This document shows, one piece after another, positions 13,104 to 23,831 of a stretch of 64,000 nt of DNA; positions within the stretch are counted from its first letter, which is position 1, and every line of letters starts with the position of its first letter. Source of the stretch: Sipunculus nudus (lineage: Eukaryota > Annelida > Sipuncula > Golfingiida > Sipunculidae); the NCBI GenBank assembly GCA_026874595.1, contig CM049310.1:4278001-4342000 (forward strand). The letters are read 5' to 3'. A program made the position numbers and the translations under genes. Under the pieces are notes generated by a model. That model did not search any database and was not told where the DNA came from. It saw nothing but the letters and a program-made list of their open reading frames with translations.

Positions 13104-14321
13104 GCACATGTTAAGTTTGTTAAAGATCATGATTTTTTTAATAATGGCGCAGACAAGACATCTGCGGCGGCGGCGGCAGTGAGACTGCGCTGGAACATAT
13201 TGTTAACTAAAAATATTATCAACATGATCTGCAGTGTTGTTTACAGCCGGGTTCAATATATATATATATATATATATATATTATTTATATATATATATAT
13301 GTGTGTGGTTGTGTGTGGTAAAACCTCAATATGGTATTTTGTTAAAATCAGTTTTAGTTATAACTACACCTGTCCCAACCCGTGACTGTTAGATACACCT
13401 GTTTTACACATACCGTTTGTACAAGGTAGGGATCCTTGGGTCGTCCTTGGCCCATACAACGGACAGCTTCCGGTAGCGAGGCAGTCCAGCTCTTTCTGGC
13501 GTTGTGCTTCCTTCAGCTTAATACTTTCCGCCATTACTAAGCGGCCGGTGTCCCATTTCGCAGCCTCCACCGGGAAACTGTTAACTTCAACTTCCGAGTC
13601 ACATGTTTGAGAAACGCAGGCTCCCCAGTCGCTCCAGTCCGACACCAAACACTCTATATGGTTATGATTATGTATAAAACTTGAGAAAAGTTTATTTCTG
13701 GTAAAGCATATTTATATATGTTCATGCAGGAAGCAAATCAAAATTGGGAAAATAACTCTAAAAAAAAACAAAATAGCCAGGCTACTAATTTTAATGCTTA
13801 CTATAAAAAAACCTGAATGCCGCGTTTAAATTCTGCTTCTAAATATACAATATATTTATATCAAATATTTACTCCTGTGTAGGAGTAAGTTTATTGTAAT
13901 GAGCTATCCTTAAATTCTTTTTCTTATGATCGTGAATGAATGTTTTCATAATTCTTGAAGCTGGAGTACCTAGGCAGAATCGGCACCTATATTTTCAAAA
14001 TCTGCTGACGATTGCCAAACTGGGAAATATCTTTGTAAGATCAGCGTAGACATACAATATATATATATTGCTGGCAAAAGCAGTGTCGATAATTCCTACA
14101 TTTCACAGTTGTTGAAATTATGTTTATTTTCAGCATTAAGATTGTGAAAAATATTCCACATTTTATCAACTGTTGACGAAAATAAATGCGGGTCCGATAC
14201 CACGATCGACCCATTAGTCATTCTCACGCTGTGAAGTTCATATAATTTCACCATTTCTTTATACCATACCTTTGGCAAGGGCAGTGGAAAGCAGCCCTAA
14301 CAACGTAGCAATCAACGCTTT
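2581..14321 (-). CDS. Gene 1: secreted choice-of-anchor B propeller protein, 522 aa (exons 2-10)
   Basis: Exons: 14321-14270, 13653-13414, 11171-11075, 10709-10569, 9964-9708, 9013-8772, 7576-7506, 5902-5631, 2774-2581. With a one-codon first exon the total is 1,569 nt, open to TAA. Intron phases equal those of genes 2 and 3. The signal peptide reads KALIATLLGLLSTALAK after the Met. The Cys-rich exon has WSDWGAC. Propeller motifs include NDIWGW, GGSSFVRVTDPRNP, SSIWRDMKV, LLMIDVSEPKNP, GYVHDAQC, ICFCYNED, TYIWDIRDL, AIDHNQYV and YQSNYEAGLRIL. The last exon has lost the final C-x3-C seen in its paralogues and ends with RRCSQDPRE. Intron 8 needs a GC donor (AA|GCAAGT) to stay in frame. Introns are swollen by a minisatellite, MITEs and inverted repeats. 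An AATAAA (2585-2580) overlaps the stop codon. Confidence 0.87.
3340..4142. repeat. 34-bp minisatellite with a higher-order period, in intron 9 of gene 1
   Basis: About 23 head-to-tail copies of a unit such as CAGGCCTCATAAAGCGGTAA followed by AACCAAGTCT plus a variable 4 bases. Blocks recur at about 291 bp (for example 3525 and 3816), so the array has a second, longer period. There are no unique spacers between units. Confidence 0.85.
4265..5530. mobile_element. Non-autonomous element with GCTCAGCTGAC ends, in intron 9 of gene 1
   Basis: GCTCAGCTGACC (from about 4272) and the inverse GTCAGCTGAGCT (near 5515) bound a non-coding segment with pieces such as ACGGACGGACAGACGG and a GATGGCGCCATC-type palindrome. 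Related ends occur at 52235/53218 and at 63529. No transposase is present. The boundaries are approximate. Confidence 0.45.
7195..7310. repeat. C-run followed by TTTA/TTA microsatellite
   Basis: A 13-C run (from 7195) is followed after about 25 bases by (TTTA)n and interrupted (TTA)n. It lies in intron 8 of gene 1. Confidence 0.8.
8441..8600. mobile_element. Short MITE with CAGGGGCGGATCC ends
   Basis: A 160-bp segment starts CAGGGGCGGATCC and ends GGATCCGCTTCTG, with an internal run of C. ATATT flanks both sides as a possible target duplication. CAGGGGCG-type ends suggest hAT. It is in intron 7 of gene 1. Confidence 0.6.
9020..9345. repeat. Polypurine GAA/GAT tract in intron 6 of gene 1
   Basis: Over 300 bases almost entirely of GAA, GAT and GAG triplets on the plus strand, so the transcript carries a long pyrimidine-rich stretch directly upstream of the exon 7 acceptor at 9014. 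The ORFs read across it are low-complexity artefacts. Confidence 0.8.
11560..12830 (+). repeat. Dispersed repeat block, left arm of an inverted pair, with a 144-bp internal period
   Basis: CACAAAAATCCTATATAT-like text recurs near 11699, 11846, 11987 and 12131 with GGTCAAGG-type motifs between. The block ends with a GGTGGCGCTACC-type palindrome near 12690 and AGGTCAAGGTCAC at 12811. The same sequence appears inverted at 16530-17610. It is in intron 3 of gene 1. Confidence 0.65.
12860..13302. repeat. 150-bp tandem duplication around two (TA)n tracts
   Basis: 12860-13006 and 13104-13254 are near-identical; one difference is GCGGCGGCGG length in the CTGCGGCGGCGGCAGTGAGA portion. Each copy is followed by (TA)n (13007-13103 and 13255-13302). 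The ORF spanning this is a translation of the repeat. Confidence 0.8.
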
Positions 14322-14892
14322 CTGCAAAAAAAAAAATAATGTATGAAATCATCAGGTACTGTCTGGAGAACTTCAGTTAGTTTATGGCTTATCAGAGTCA
14401 TCAATCTTATCTCGTGTTGTATGTATAAAGCGCCGTTTCTTTCGGATCGGTTTGCTGTGTTTGGCCACAAATGTTGGAACAACCGCTACACGCTTTGTGA
14501 TTGGCTGACTGATCACCAGGTACCCAGTCTACCATATAAGATGAAGAACTCTTTAAGAATAATGCGTGAACTGAATAGCTACATGAGCATCAGCGTCTTG
14601 TCAACCAATGTTTACTTCCTTATTCGGGACCTCCTGATACTATTGCCAAAGTGCAGTTGAAGTCTGGCTGTTATTTACATCTCACAGTGTGGTTGACAAC
14701 GCGCTGTGTAAAGAGTGTATCAGATCTGTTGTCTGCGATTCGCATCATACCATGGAGGTATAACATATACAGGAGAATATACTCTGAACATCTTCCAGCA
14801 TCAAAGCGACCCTCGTCCAAGCCCCGAGGTTTTTTGCTGCTGCCTATCCAGTCGCGGGGGATGTCTATTGTCTGTCATTAAAGTTAACTTAG

Positions 14893-15198
14893 GCCAAAAA
14901 AAAAGGTATGGTTCTCACGCACTTTTTTTCTGAAATCAGTGCGGGCGGGCGATATTTTATTTTTGGCCTTTTTTTGTATGTTTCGATAAAAATGTCATAT
15001 GATCAGGTAAAAGCATGAAAATAACATAATTTTTTTGGCTAAACAGGTAAAAGCACTATATGACAAAGGAAATCTTATCAAAATTGTATTATTTTATCTT
15101 ATTGAAAGATGAAATCAAAATAAATTTTCTTTTTATGCGGGGGGTTAAAATTGACGCGGGCGGTGCCTGAGAACCATACCTTTTATTATTTTTTTGGC
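14893..15198. mobile_element. MITE with GGTATGGTTCTCA terminal inverted repeats
   Basis: GGTATGGTTCTCACGCAC (14905-14922) is matched in inverse at 15163-15180 with 17 of 18 bases. A-rich ends (GCCAAAAAAA) extend the inverted repeat outward. The interior is non-coding. The target duplication is unclear. Confidence 0.6.
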
Positions 15199-16529
15199 AT
15201 AAATGCTATTTCTGTGCACGATGCTGCTTTCTGCCGTTGAGCGGTAGCCTTGCTTTAAGGTATTTTCACCTGAACTTTACTGAAATATAACACAAGCGGA
15301 AGTTGAAATTTAATCTATAATTAAAGAGTATAGGCCTATACATGCGCAGTCCAAGGCTGCGGAACACGTACTATATTTCATATTAGGAAGTGCCGCTGTA
15401 TTCAACCTTAGCTAGTACAGTGCGAAGCTGTTCTAAGTGTGTATACAGTTTTGAATAGTGCTGTGTAAATTTAGATTATATCTGACATAAGCATACAGTT
15501 ACACTGTATCCTATAAAGTTAAGATTATATGCTTGCTATTGGTGCAATTTCTTTGCGTTTAACTTAACGGTGACCCAAGCAAGCCATTCCTAATATACAG
15601 ATTGGTCTGTCCTGGACGTTAAATGAGTGGGCGTGCCCTAAGGACATGTTCGTTTAGCACCAAGTGACCGACAATGTAACTCACTGAAACTGACATCCTA
15701 CAAATTCATTACATTTAAAAAGAAACATTCCCCGGAAAACAGGGTCGCAGTAGGTTTTCCTCTCAATTATATCTGCATCAGTGCTTGCAGCCTCGCCACA
15801 TTGTCTCCATACTAAGTCCCTTTATTAACATAAATTCAATATCTCATGATTGGTACATGATAGACACTATAAATGTATTACATGCATTATTGACATATAG
15901 AAAAGTGACCCCAGGGAATCCAAATATGACATCAAAATCCTCGTGTGAAATAACATTATAGAGATGTGACGCATTTCATGCATTTTAAGTTATGTCATCT
16001 ATATATCTACATCATCGTCATTATTATTGCATTCAAGCAAACTAACGTTTTTGTTGCATTTAATCATGGCCGATGTTATAGGCGAGAGTTATCGAAAAAG
16101 TATGGTGAGTTAAAAAGAAATCGTACTGTTGCAACTGTTGTTGTAACAGTCTAAATTTGCATAAATTCAAAATGGCCACCACGGGCTTATATGAATGTCA
16201 ATATTTGGTAAATTGTTCAACTTTGACACCAAAATGTTTCATTTACCAATGATAAAGTAACCCAATCAATCTAGATAAGTCTTTAGAATTGTACACTCTT
16301 GGAAATAACCATTTTCATCCTTTTATTATATTTATTACTATTCATTATGATGATCTACAGTAACTGTAAATTTTGTAGTTTTTTTCAATGTATCCCCAGA
16401 CAAAGTCAGTTTTATAATGGTTTCAGCTCGGTCCCGTCGCCGCCGTCGCCGCAGATAAATCTTGCCTGCCCGATAACTCTTAAAAAAAATTTCACGGATC
16501 TTTACCAAATTTGACATGTCCATAGATAT

Positions 16530-17610
16530 CGTTGAGAGGACGGCGCCTATATTTAAAATGGGGTCGTGACCTTTACTAGGAGAGTAACCTTGATCTTGAA
16601 TAGGTCTATTTTTGGCGAAAACCACACAAAATCTTAAATATCTCTAGGAAGATTGCATGGATTGGTCCAAAATTTATGTTGACCGAAGATCTTGGATAGC
16701 TTTGTCTTGTACGCTAGACTGGTGGCGCCACCTATTATCATTTTCATGTTTTCCAGTCTTTTGATAATTCTAATCATTGCTACTTTACAGTACTGTGAAC
16801 TAATGAACAAATTTCTTTCATATTAATCACATGCATAGATACGGGTTATGGAATGAGGCCTATTTAAATTAAGTTATCAACTTTCCTGTGAGTGGCCTTG
16901 ACCTTGAATATTTCTATATCTGGTGAAAAAACAACAAGAACATTGATTCTCAAGTAGATAGATGTATCTTTCGGCAAATCAAAGTGTAAGATGTCAGATG
17001 ATAAGTTGTTGAAAGAGTCTGAAACCTGTGATCTTGGCCATGATCATCAATGTCAAATCTGCCTATATAAAGCATTTTTGTGAACTCCATAACTTTCAAA
17101 GTACCTTATCTTTTCTCTTCAAATGTGACACAGAGATTATTTTAACCAAGACCTCAAACATGTTTGAAGACAGGTGACCTTGAGTCTGCTTTTTAAAGGA
17201 AAATCTGCGGAAACATAAGATTTCCGTTAACCCCATATTTTTTTAAGTAGAGCATTTCTTTTCTTAAATTTTGAAGATCATTCACCAAGGTCCCATTCAT
17301 GTTTAAAGACTGGTGACCTTGACCTTTGTCTTCACGGTTATATAGGGTTACTCTGTTTACCCCTCACTTTTGGAGTACTGTATCTGTTTAATTCAAATTT
17401 GACACACAAATTATTTCCTTCAATATATCAGATTTTTTTTCAAAACTAGTGACCTTGATCTTGGCCTTTAAGGTCAAACCTGAAGAAACATAGGATTTTT
17501 GTGAACCCAATAACGTTTGAATAATTGCTTTTCTTTTCTACAATTTTGATACGCGAATTGTCTCCACCAAAATGTCGGACAATTTCAGAGCAATAATTAT
17601 CGGCGTGCCT
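16530..17610 (-). repeat. Dispersed repeat block, right arm of the inverted pair
   Basis: This is the reverse-complement relative of 11560-12830. Corresponding passages include the GTCGGACAATTTCAG area (17575) against 11600, and the GGTCCAAAATT / TTGTCTTGTACG area (16655-16730) against 12720. The arms look diverged. The loop of about 3.7 kb contains exons 2 and 3 of gene 1. Confidence 0.6.
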
Positions 17611-17628
17611 ACTCAAATTCCTCAGTTC

Positions 17629-17739
17629 CAGTGGCGTCAATTTTTTCTTCCAGGGTGGGGGGATGACTTTGTTTATATATACACACACACATATACATGT
17701 ATATATATATACCTTTTTCAGCGCCTCTGAGTGACATTT

Positions 17740-17792
<53 letters not shown>

Positions 17793-18075
17793 TATCATAT
17801 ATATCATTATTATATATAAACTTAATCTTATTTCAAATAATTATAATGATTTGAAAAATAAGTTATTTTTTAATTCTAAGCAAGGTTTAGATATAACATC
17901 TTTTATTAAATGGATCCAAAGCCTTTAATTTTGTTTATTAATTTATTTTATATGCAATATTATAATATTTTTCTCTGAAAAATGGGGGGGGGGATGATTA
18001 CATTGACCATCCCCCCCCCTTGCCAAAAAGTGGGGGGTATATATACCCCCCATCCCCCCTATATTGACGCCCCTG
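17629..18075. mobile_element. hAT-like MITE with 8-bp target duplication
   Basis: CAGTGGCGTCAAT at the left and ATTGACGCCCCTG at the right are inverse with one mismatch. The flanks CTCAGTTC and CTCGGTTC form an 8-bp duplication with one difference, as hAT elements make. The interior holds (TA)n (17742-17784) and facing runs of C and G. Confidence 0.75.
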
Positions 18076-18093
18076 CTCGGTTCCATGTATTGA

Positions 18094-19210
18094 ATGGAGA
18101 ATCCTTTCTTCACAGAACTCCGTGGGAGAAAAAATGAAACATCTGATGAATTTTGTGACCAATATGTAAGACATATTCGCAGGAACTATTTTAACGCTAT
18201 GATAGTTTTCGATGGATATTCACAGGGTCCTTCCACAAAGTCACCCATGAGAGGAGAACAAAGGGCCAGCTGGGTCCACGAGTTTCGCCCTCTGCAACAA
18301 TGCTCCTTAAGTCAAAGAAATAACAATGCCTGGCAAACGCCGAAAAACATCAATTTATTACGGGAGAGAATGGGAGAGGAAGCATTAAGACACCAGGTGC
18401 AGAGGGAGATGCCGACGTCTTGATAGCAAAGACTACTGTTAATTGTTCTGTCACTGCTTGCACCGACTTAATAGGTGAAGACACACATCTTCTCATGTTG
18501 CTTTGCCTTCACTGTGATGATGAATGCACATTGTTAGTCTTCCGATCAGAGAGAAAATGTGGAGAAAAGGAGGCAAAGAGAAGAATACGGGACATTGTTC
18601 ATCTCGGGCAGCAGTTAGGGGAGGATCTGTGTCGTCTGCTACCAGTTATTCACGCCCTTGCTGCATGTGACACAATAACTAGGTTGTTTGGCATTGACAC
18701 AGGATCGTCTATGAAAAAAAAAACGTAACGATGAGTTCAAGTGGCGATTCTGAACAGAAGTGTGCTTTCAGCTGCCGACGTAGAGATTGCGGGAGGGCAA
18801 GCTCTTGTGATGTAATATGCTGGAGAATATTGGGAAACACCTTATAAACTAAAAGCCAGAGAGTTTTCAGAAAAGGTGGTCACCAGTGCAAGTTTTGTTC
18901 AGGCTCTAACTTTGCCTCCAACATCAGATGCTGCACGATATCACTCGAACAGGGTTTGTTTTCAAGCCCAAGTTTGGATGGATTCTGGAATCTTAACCCG
19001 AGAGGTCGAGGGTGGCAACTGTCAGATGGTCGTCTGCTTCCAAGAAAGATGGACTTGCTGCCTGCACACGACTTCTGAAAATCATCCGTTGTCAATACAA
19101 GGGAGACACTTCACGTTGTTGATGTAGTCAGAATACAATATAATGTACCAGTTCTTGCAGAGGTTCTTACTGATTGCAGAGGTTCCTCCTGTAGTAATAC
19201 TGCCAAATGT
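18094..19210 (+). pseudogene. Decayed copy of a multicopy invertebrate gene (PIN-like domain with Cys-rich tail)
   Basis: Two overlapping frames (18094-18423 and 18420-18728) and a broken continuation read as one family: VFDGYSQGPSTK, DLIGEDTHLLMLLC, DLCRLLPVIHALAACDT, then GWQLSDGRLLPRKMDLLPAHD near 19010-19075 and a damaged Cys-rich tail with DCRGSSCSN. I recall this order from very numerous, often transposon-associated genes in corals, hydra and molluscs. The acidic GED/CDT positions suggest a PIN-like nuclease fold, which is inference. At least two frameshifts and internal stops are present. Confidence 0.6.
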
Positions 19211-19339
19211 TGTTGATGACAGCAACCATAAAGAAGAGTAATTACTCTGGTGCAACAAATAAATGTTGATTCGCTTGTAGCCGTAATGCTGACGATGTTA
19301 TAATAAAGATGATATATCTTAAATGCGTCATATCTCGAA

Positions 19340-19395
19340 TATGGAATACCTGGGTTCGACTCCCGGATCGGCCCAGGATTTTCCCCTCATTTATT
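19340..19395 (+). mobile_element. SINE fragment with RNA polymerase III B box
   Basis: GGTTCGACTCC at 19353-19363 within GGGTTCGACTCCCGGATCGG is a perfect B box. The stretch repeats the 3' half of the element at 19485-19625, so this is a truncated second copy. Confidence 0.55.
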
Positions 19396-19484
19396 TGTCT
19401 TCGCAACAAAATGGGGGCTCGTCAGAGTGTGACTCCTGGGATAATTAGTCTTGTTCTGATAGCAGAACACTCTTAAGAGGAGGT

Positions 19485-19625
19485 TTGTTACGGGGTGACG
19501 TAAAAGCGGACCGAATTGTCTCGCTAGTGAAGCTTGGTTTGCTAGCGAAGCGGTTGGTTCGCCGGACTTGTATGCCACCGACTTGGGTTCGACTCCCGGA
19601 TCGGCCCTCAACAATTTCTCTTCGT
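19485..19625 (+). mobile_element. tRNA-derived SINE
   Basis: B box GGTTCGACTCC at 19586-19596; an A-box-like GCTAGCGAAGCGGTTGGTTC lies about 45 bases before it. It lacks a full cloverleaf and is followed by a (TA)n tail (19629-19671). The identical B-box neighbourhood at 19353 supports a repeat family rather than a tRNA gene. Confidence 0.6.
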
Positions 19626-19634
19626 AACAATATA

Positions 19635-19673
<39 letters not shown>

Positions 19674-19991
19674 TGCTGATACATTGTCACTTTATAAAAG
19701 ACTAGCGGTTTTTGTCATGTTCATTTAAAAGAAGTCAATCCAAACAATGACTCAATACCATGATTTTAAATATGTTGATAATAATATCTCCTATGATGAC
19801 GATGATGATTATTATTATTATAACATTCTATTATAAAATTTATATTATATTATCATAATATAATATATTATCATATATGTATATATCTAATCATTTTATT
19901 ATCATTACATGTATATCTGTAGCAGCCATTTACATCCGTTTATGCGGTAGAAGACCTTAAATAAATGGGTTCATTTTAAAACAAAAAAATC

Positions 19992-20119
19992 CATACTTCC
20001 AGTCAGAGCGGTGGAACCATGTCGAACCAACGTGTCGGTATAACGGTTCTCGTTGGTAAAATTAAGGTTCTCAGCCTGAGAGAAGATTCTTTGTCGAACC
20101 TTTATGTATGACTGGAAGT
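19992..20119. repeat. Short inverted repeat, possible MITE
   Basis: ACTTCCAGTCA (19995-20005) is inverted as TGACTGGAAGT (20109-20119). The interior has repeated TGTCGAACC. The ends are too short for a firm call. Confidence 0.3.
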
Positions 20120-20569
20120 CTGACACAGTGGACGGAGGTGGATGGTCGAAGAATATATATCTTGGACCCTTAATAAAGAATGTTTCTTAGTTATCAGAAA
20201 AACTTTACTTTATGAGTCTCTGTTTGTCTGAACCATGCGCCATGATTTAATTTAGAGAAGGCCTGTCGTTGACAACTGATTAAGCATGGGTGGTAAAACG
20301 GCTGTCTATACTACAGCTAAGAAGTGAAAAAGAAATTAACTTCACGGAATTTATGATCATAATTAATCAGAGAGAAACTGTTTTAGCTCCTTGCTTGACA
20401 TACTTAAGAAGAGTTGTAAATGCTCTCATGCAAACGGTGTTGTACGAAAATGCGGTTATTTCTGCACTATGTTAAATTAAAATGACATTATGCTTTGAAG
20501 TTTATTTTATACATGCATTAATATGAATCATTTTGATATATATGGAGGAGCACACAAAGATATACATAC

Positions 20570-20572
20570 CAT
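20570..20572 (-). CDS. Candidate one-codon first exon of gene 1
   Basis: ATG|GTATGT occurs here with TATATAT at 20633-20627, a spacing (about 60 bases) like that of gene 3 (about 55). It would give a 6.2-kb intron 1 full of repeats. A nearer ATG|GTATGA at 14753-14751 is an alternative, with weaker TATA-like sequence around it. The sequence alone does not decide. Confidence 0.25.
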
Positions 20573-20969
20573 TTTTCTCTATCTGCGACGAATCCTGAAC
20601 CTTAAAGTGAATCAGCTTAATTTAAGTATATATGGCAAAACCTGCGTGGTTCCCACGTCCTTTATCTATTTCAGACAATAAACATCTGCCAAAAATAATT
20701 ATTTACTGCACATAAACGGGTATAGGGTACAGGTAAGATAAAATAAAAATATATGTATAACTCACGTTCCATTGCACCGCGAGATTTTACGGTTAAAAAA
20801 AGGATTGGATTGCTTTTTCTAATAATATACCTACCCCTTCTTTTACTAAGACAGGTCTATCTTTACACGAAAAGGGACGGGTGGACCAGTCGGATCTTTC
20901 AAGAAATTATGTCGAATTCCTCACGATGTGTGGGAATATAAGGAAAATGTCTTCCTTAAGACACACGTG

Positions 20970-21130
20970 ACTTTGCTCCGCACACTTCAAGCCAAATAAC
21001 GTGCACTCCGCACACCTCAAGACCAAATAATGTGCACTCCGCACACTTCAAGCCAAATAACGTGCACTCCGCACACATCAAGACCAAATAATGTGCACTC
21101 CGCACACTTCAAGACCAAATAACGTACACT
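20970..21130. repeat. 31-bp tandem repeat, five copies
   Basis: Units run GTGCACTCCGCACACTTCAA followed by GACCAAATAA, with small changes between copies. Non-coding, between the SINE and the LINE. Confidence 0.85.
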
Positions 21131-22130
21131 GAGGAATGAAAGGATATCTGTCCTGACTGTTCTGTCTTTCAGTTACCGCTCATCATATTTTATTTAGTGA
21201 GACGATATATATTTTGTCTTGTCTGTTTACTCAATCACCAGTACCACCCATTATTCATATAGCATCATCTTAACACATATTGACCCTGTTTGTGTATATT
21301 ATTTTAATGTGTGACCAGTATAAGGCACGGTACAAAATGTTTGTTTATAACTGATTGCAAGGGGTTTATTTTAGTGCAAGACAGAATAAAGTGAAAAAAA
21401 AGAGACACAAGGTTTGCAAGTAACGAACACTCAGGGATAAGATTATATCAGAAATTAAAATTTAGTTACAAAATCACTTTAAAGAGGCCAAACCCTAAGC
21501 TTTTATAAATTTTGTATAGGCACATTTTATAGTGCCCCGTTTTACCAATATATAATGGCAGCTTCAGTTGTAGTGCTGTACTCTAGTGGTAAAATTGTAT
21601 ACTACTATTATATCTTGAATGTCCTTGTGAAAAAAAGAAAATCTGGGGGGGGGGGGGGGTGTGTGTGAGACTACCAGGGCTGAGTTCTGACATTAAGGAA
21701 AACACCTTCAGTGAAGAACTCCATATCACTGGGTTATCAAATGTTAAACTTTATTTTATAAATAGGCATATTTTGTTATATTTTTCGCCTATGGACTGAA
21801 CAAATTTTAAAAGAAAAAATATTTCAGTTAATTAAAGACAATTTTATTATGATTAAAACTCAAACGAAGACGGTAGCCAGTGGGAGACAAAAGTTCATAT
21901 TATGCAAATATGTACCAAAACTATATTTGCACTTATGTGCACTTACGTGGACAGACACGGATATTTACGCTCTGCAAGTCTACGCAAAATACTTGAATAT
22001 TCCTGCCGTCCAAGATACAGATCTGTTCCAAGATTTAGCAGGTACTTACTCTTGAACATTTATTATAACTGGACAGGCAACATAAATCCATAGACCAACT
22101 TTCAAGATATCATTTGTATGATTCTTCATA
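21131..22130. other. Non-coding stretch upstream of the LINE
   Basis: AT-rich sequence with a 13-G run (21647-21659) followed by (GT)n. Overlapping short ORFs at 21849-22093 show no domain. Nothing else is supported. Confidence 0.5.
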
Positions 22131-22556
22131 AAACTTTGGCCTGGCCAAAAGAGAACTCTCTCCCCGTTACTCCTGGATACCTGCTCCGATCGCAACCTCG
22201 GGCCTAATCCTCATCTTCAACCGCCGGCCTCGCCAACCTTATTGTTACTTTACAATATGTACCTGCAAGCCGGTCGTATCATACTATTCGCAATGACGGA
22301 CGCCCAGCTGGCCGAAGCGAATACCGCAAGAGCTCAGCTCAGTGAAACCAAGTCACTCAGACTACAAGACACACATCTGACCTTGAAGCTGCACTGAAAG
22401 CAGAAATCACCTAATTAACTCGTTCACATCTGACATCCTTCTCCATAAATGCCTTCTACGATGAACTATTCAACAATATGAAAGCAAACCATCAAGATAT
22501 GCCCGAGGTGTTAATTCGATATAAAAAATAATATAATTCAAGACAAATTCAAATAC

Positions 22557-23594
22557 TTGAGGGGTAAACAATCAATGTCTCAGGCCGCTCTGTTCACTAA
22601 ACTGCTATCTTCATTACCCGACCTTGATCAATGTACCCTCCCTGAACCCTCACCTGCTGAACTTTCATCGAGTCAATTAGAATGTACTGAAGACACCATT
22701 CTTAATCTTACATTGCAAATATCTTCCCCGCCGAGCGATAGGCTACTGTCTATCTCGAATACTGTTTCACAGAAATCCATCCCCAATGAAAGCCCATGCA
22801 ACCATGAACAACGAAAATGTATGATGTACTCCTGACTGTACACTGAGCGTCTCTGATAAAGAAAATATGCTTCGCCGTTGTCTTTGTATGTCGTGGTTCC
22901 ACGAATATTGCATGGGCATTACAAACGACCGGGATATACCTACCGTATGGAACAGTACTTCCTGTCAAGAACTTCCAAACGGTTGTACGCTCGTATGACA
23001 AAAATTGAGGACCTCCTCGTGAAACAATCCAACACAGCTACTGAGATGAGCAAATCAATCCAAATACTCACTAAGACAAACATGGATTTGGTCGAGGAGT
23101 TAAGAATTAAAACTCTCGACTTACAAGCAGCGGCTGATGAAATAAAAGCACTTAAGTCTCAAGTTACCACCGGCTTCAAAACACCACCAGCTGAGGCTGC
23201 ACCTTCCCACTTCCCTGACCTGAGTGAAACAACCAGCACTCCACACCAGTCTCCATCTATCTCGACGTGGAAGATTCTTGATCTGCACTCCCTTACACGT
23301 TATCAGCAAGGTACTGTAGCCCCAAGGTTCACGCCATCTGACTCTGATGTAACAAAGTCGCATGACACTCGATCCCCGCCAGCTCATCTTAACCACAGAC
23401 GGGTACCTCGTCAAGCTATGGACTCCTTGCCACGACCAAACTTCGCTTGGAATTTTGAGCGCAGACCACCAGCCTCTCATGTCATCACACACCAGAATCA
23501 ACGAGCAACTTTTGTTCCTGCAGATAGACGTCGCTGCAGGTTTTGTGGCGAGAAAGGACATTTTGAATGTCTCATCCCCGAGCAGTTAAGTTAA
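22557..23594 (+). pseudogene. LINE ORF1 (PHD-like finger, coiled coil, Cys knuckle)
   Basis: The frame 22557-22835 breaks at 22833 inside a Cys/His segment. Across the break WFHEYCMGI and a later W-N-x-T-S-C in another frame (22860-22975) outline a PHD-type finger. The frame 22878-23594 then gives a coiled coil (IEDLLVKQSNTATEMSKSIQ and following) and ends with CRFCGEKGHF, a zinc-knuckle-like end. The role would be RNA/chromatin binding, by analogy with CR1 ORF1. Confidence 0.6.
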
Positions 23595-23831
23595 GCTTCC
23601 TCCCCCGCAATCTTTTTCCCAGTTGAATGTATTAAGCTCACAAAATTCAAAAATACCTCAAAACTCACCTATTTAAACAAAAACTTCAAACTCAAATATC
23701 CTTGTTTTTCATTAGAATGTACGTAGCCTACTCCCCAAATTTGAACAATTCGAAGATCTGTTACATGCCTCAGTGAAACCTCGTTATATGACACAGTATG
23801 TTATCATGAATTATCAAACTCAGGCTTCAGT

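Noticed and set aside
12738-13385. 215-codon plus-strand ORF
   Set aside because: It is mostly translated (TA)n (alternating Ile and Tyr) and a local duplication.
19485-19625. Functional tRNA gene
   Set aside because: A perfect B box is present, but no full cloverleaf, and the motif is repeated at 19353 as part of a SINE.
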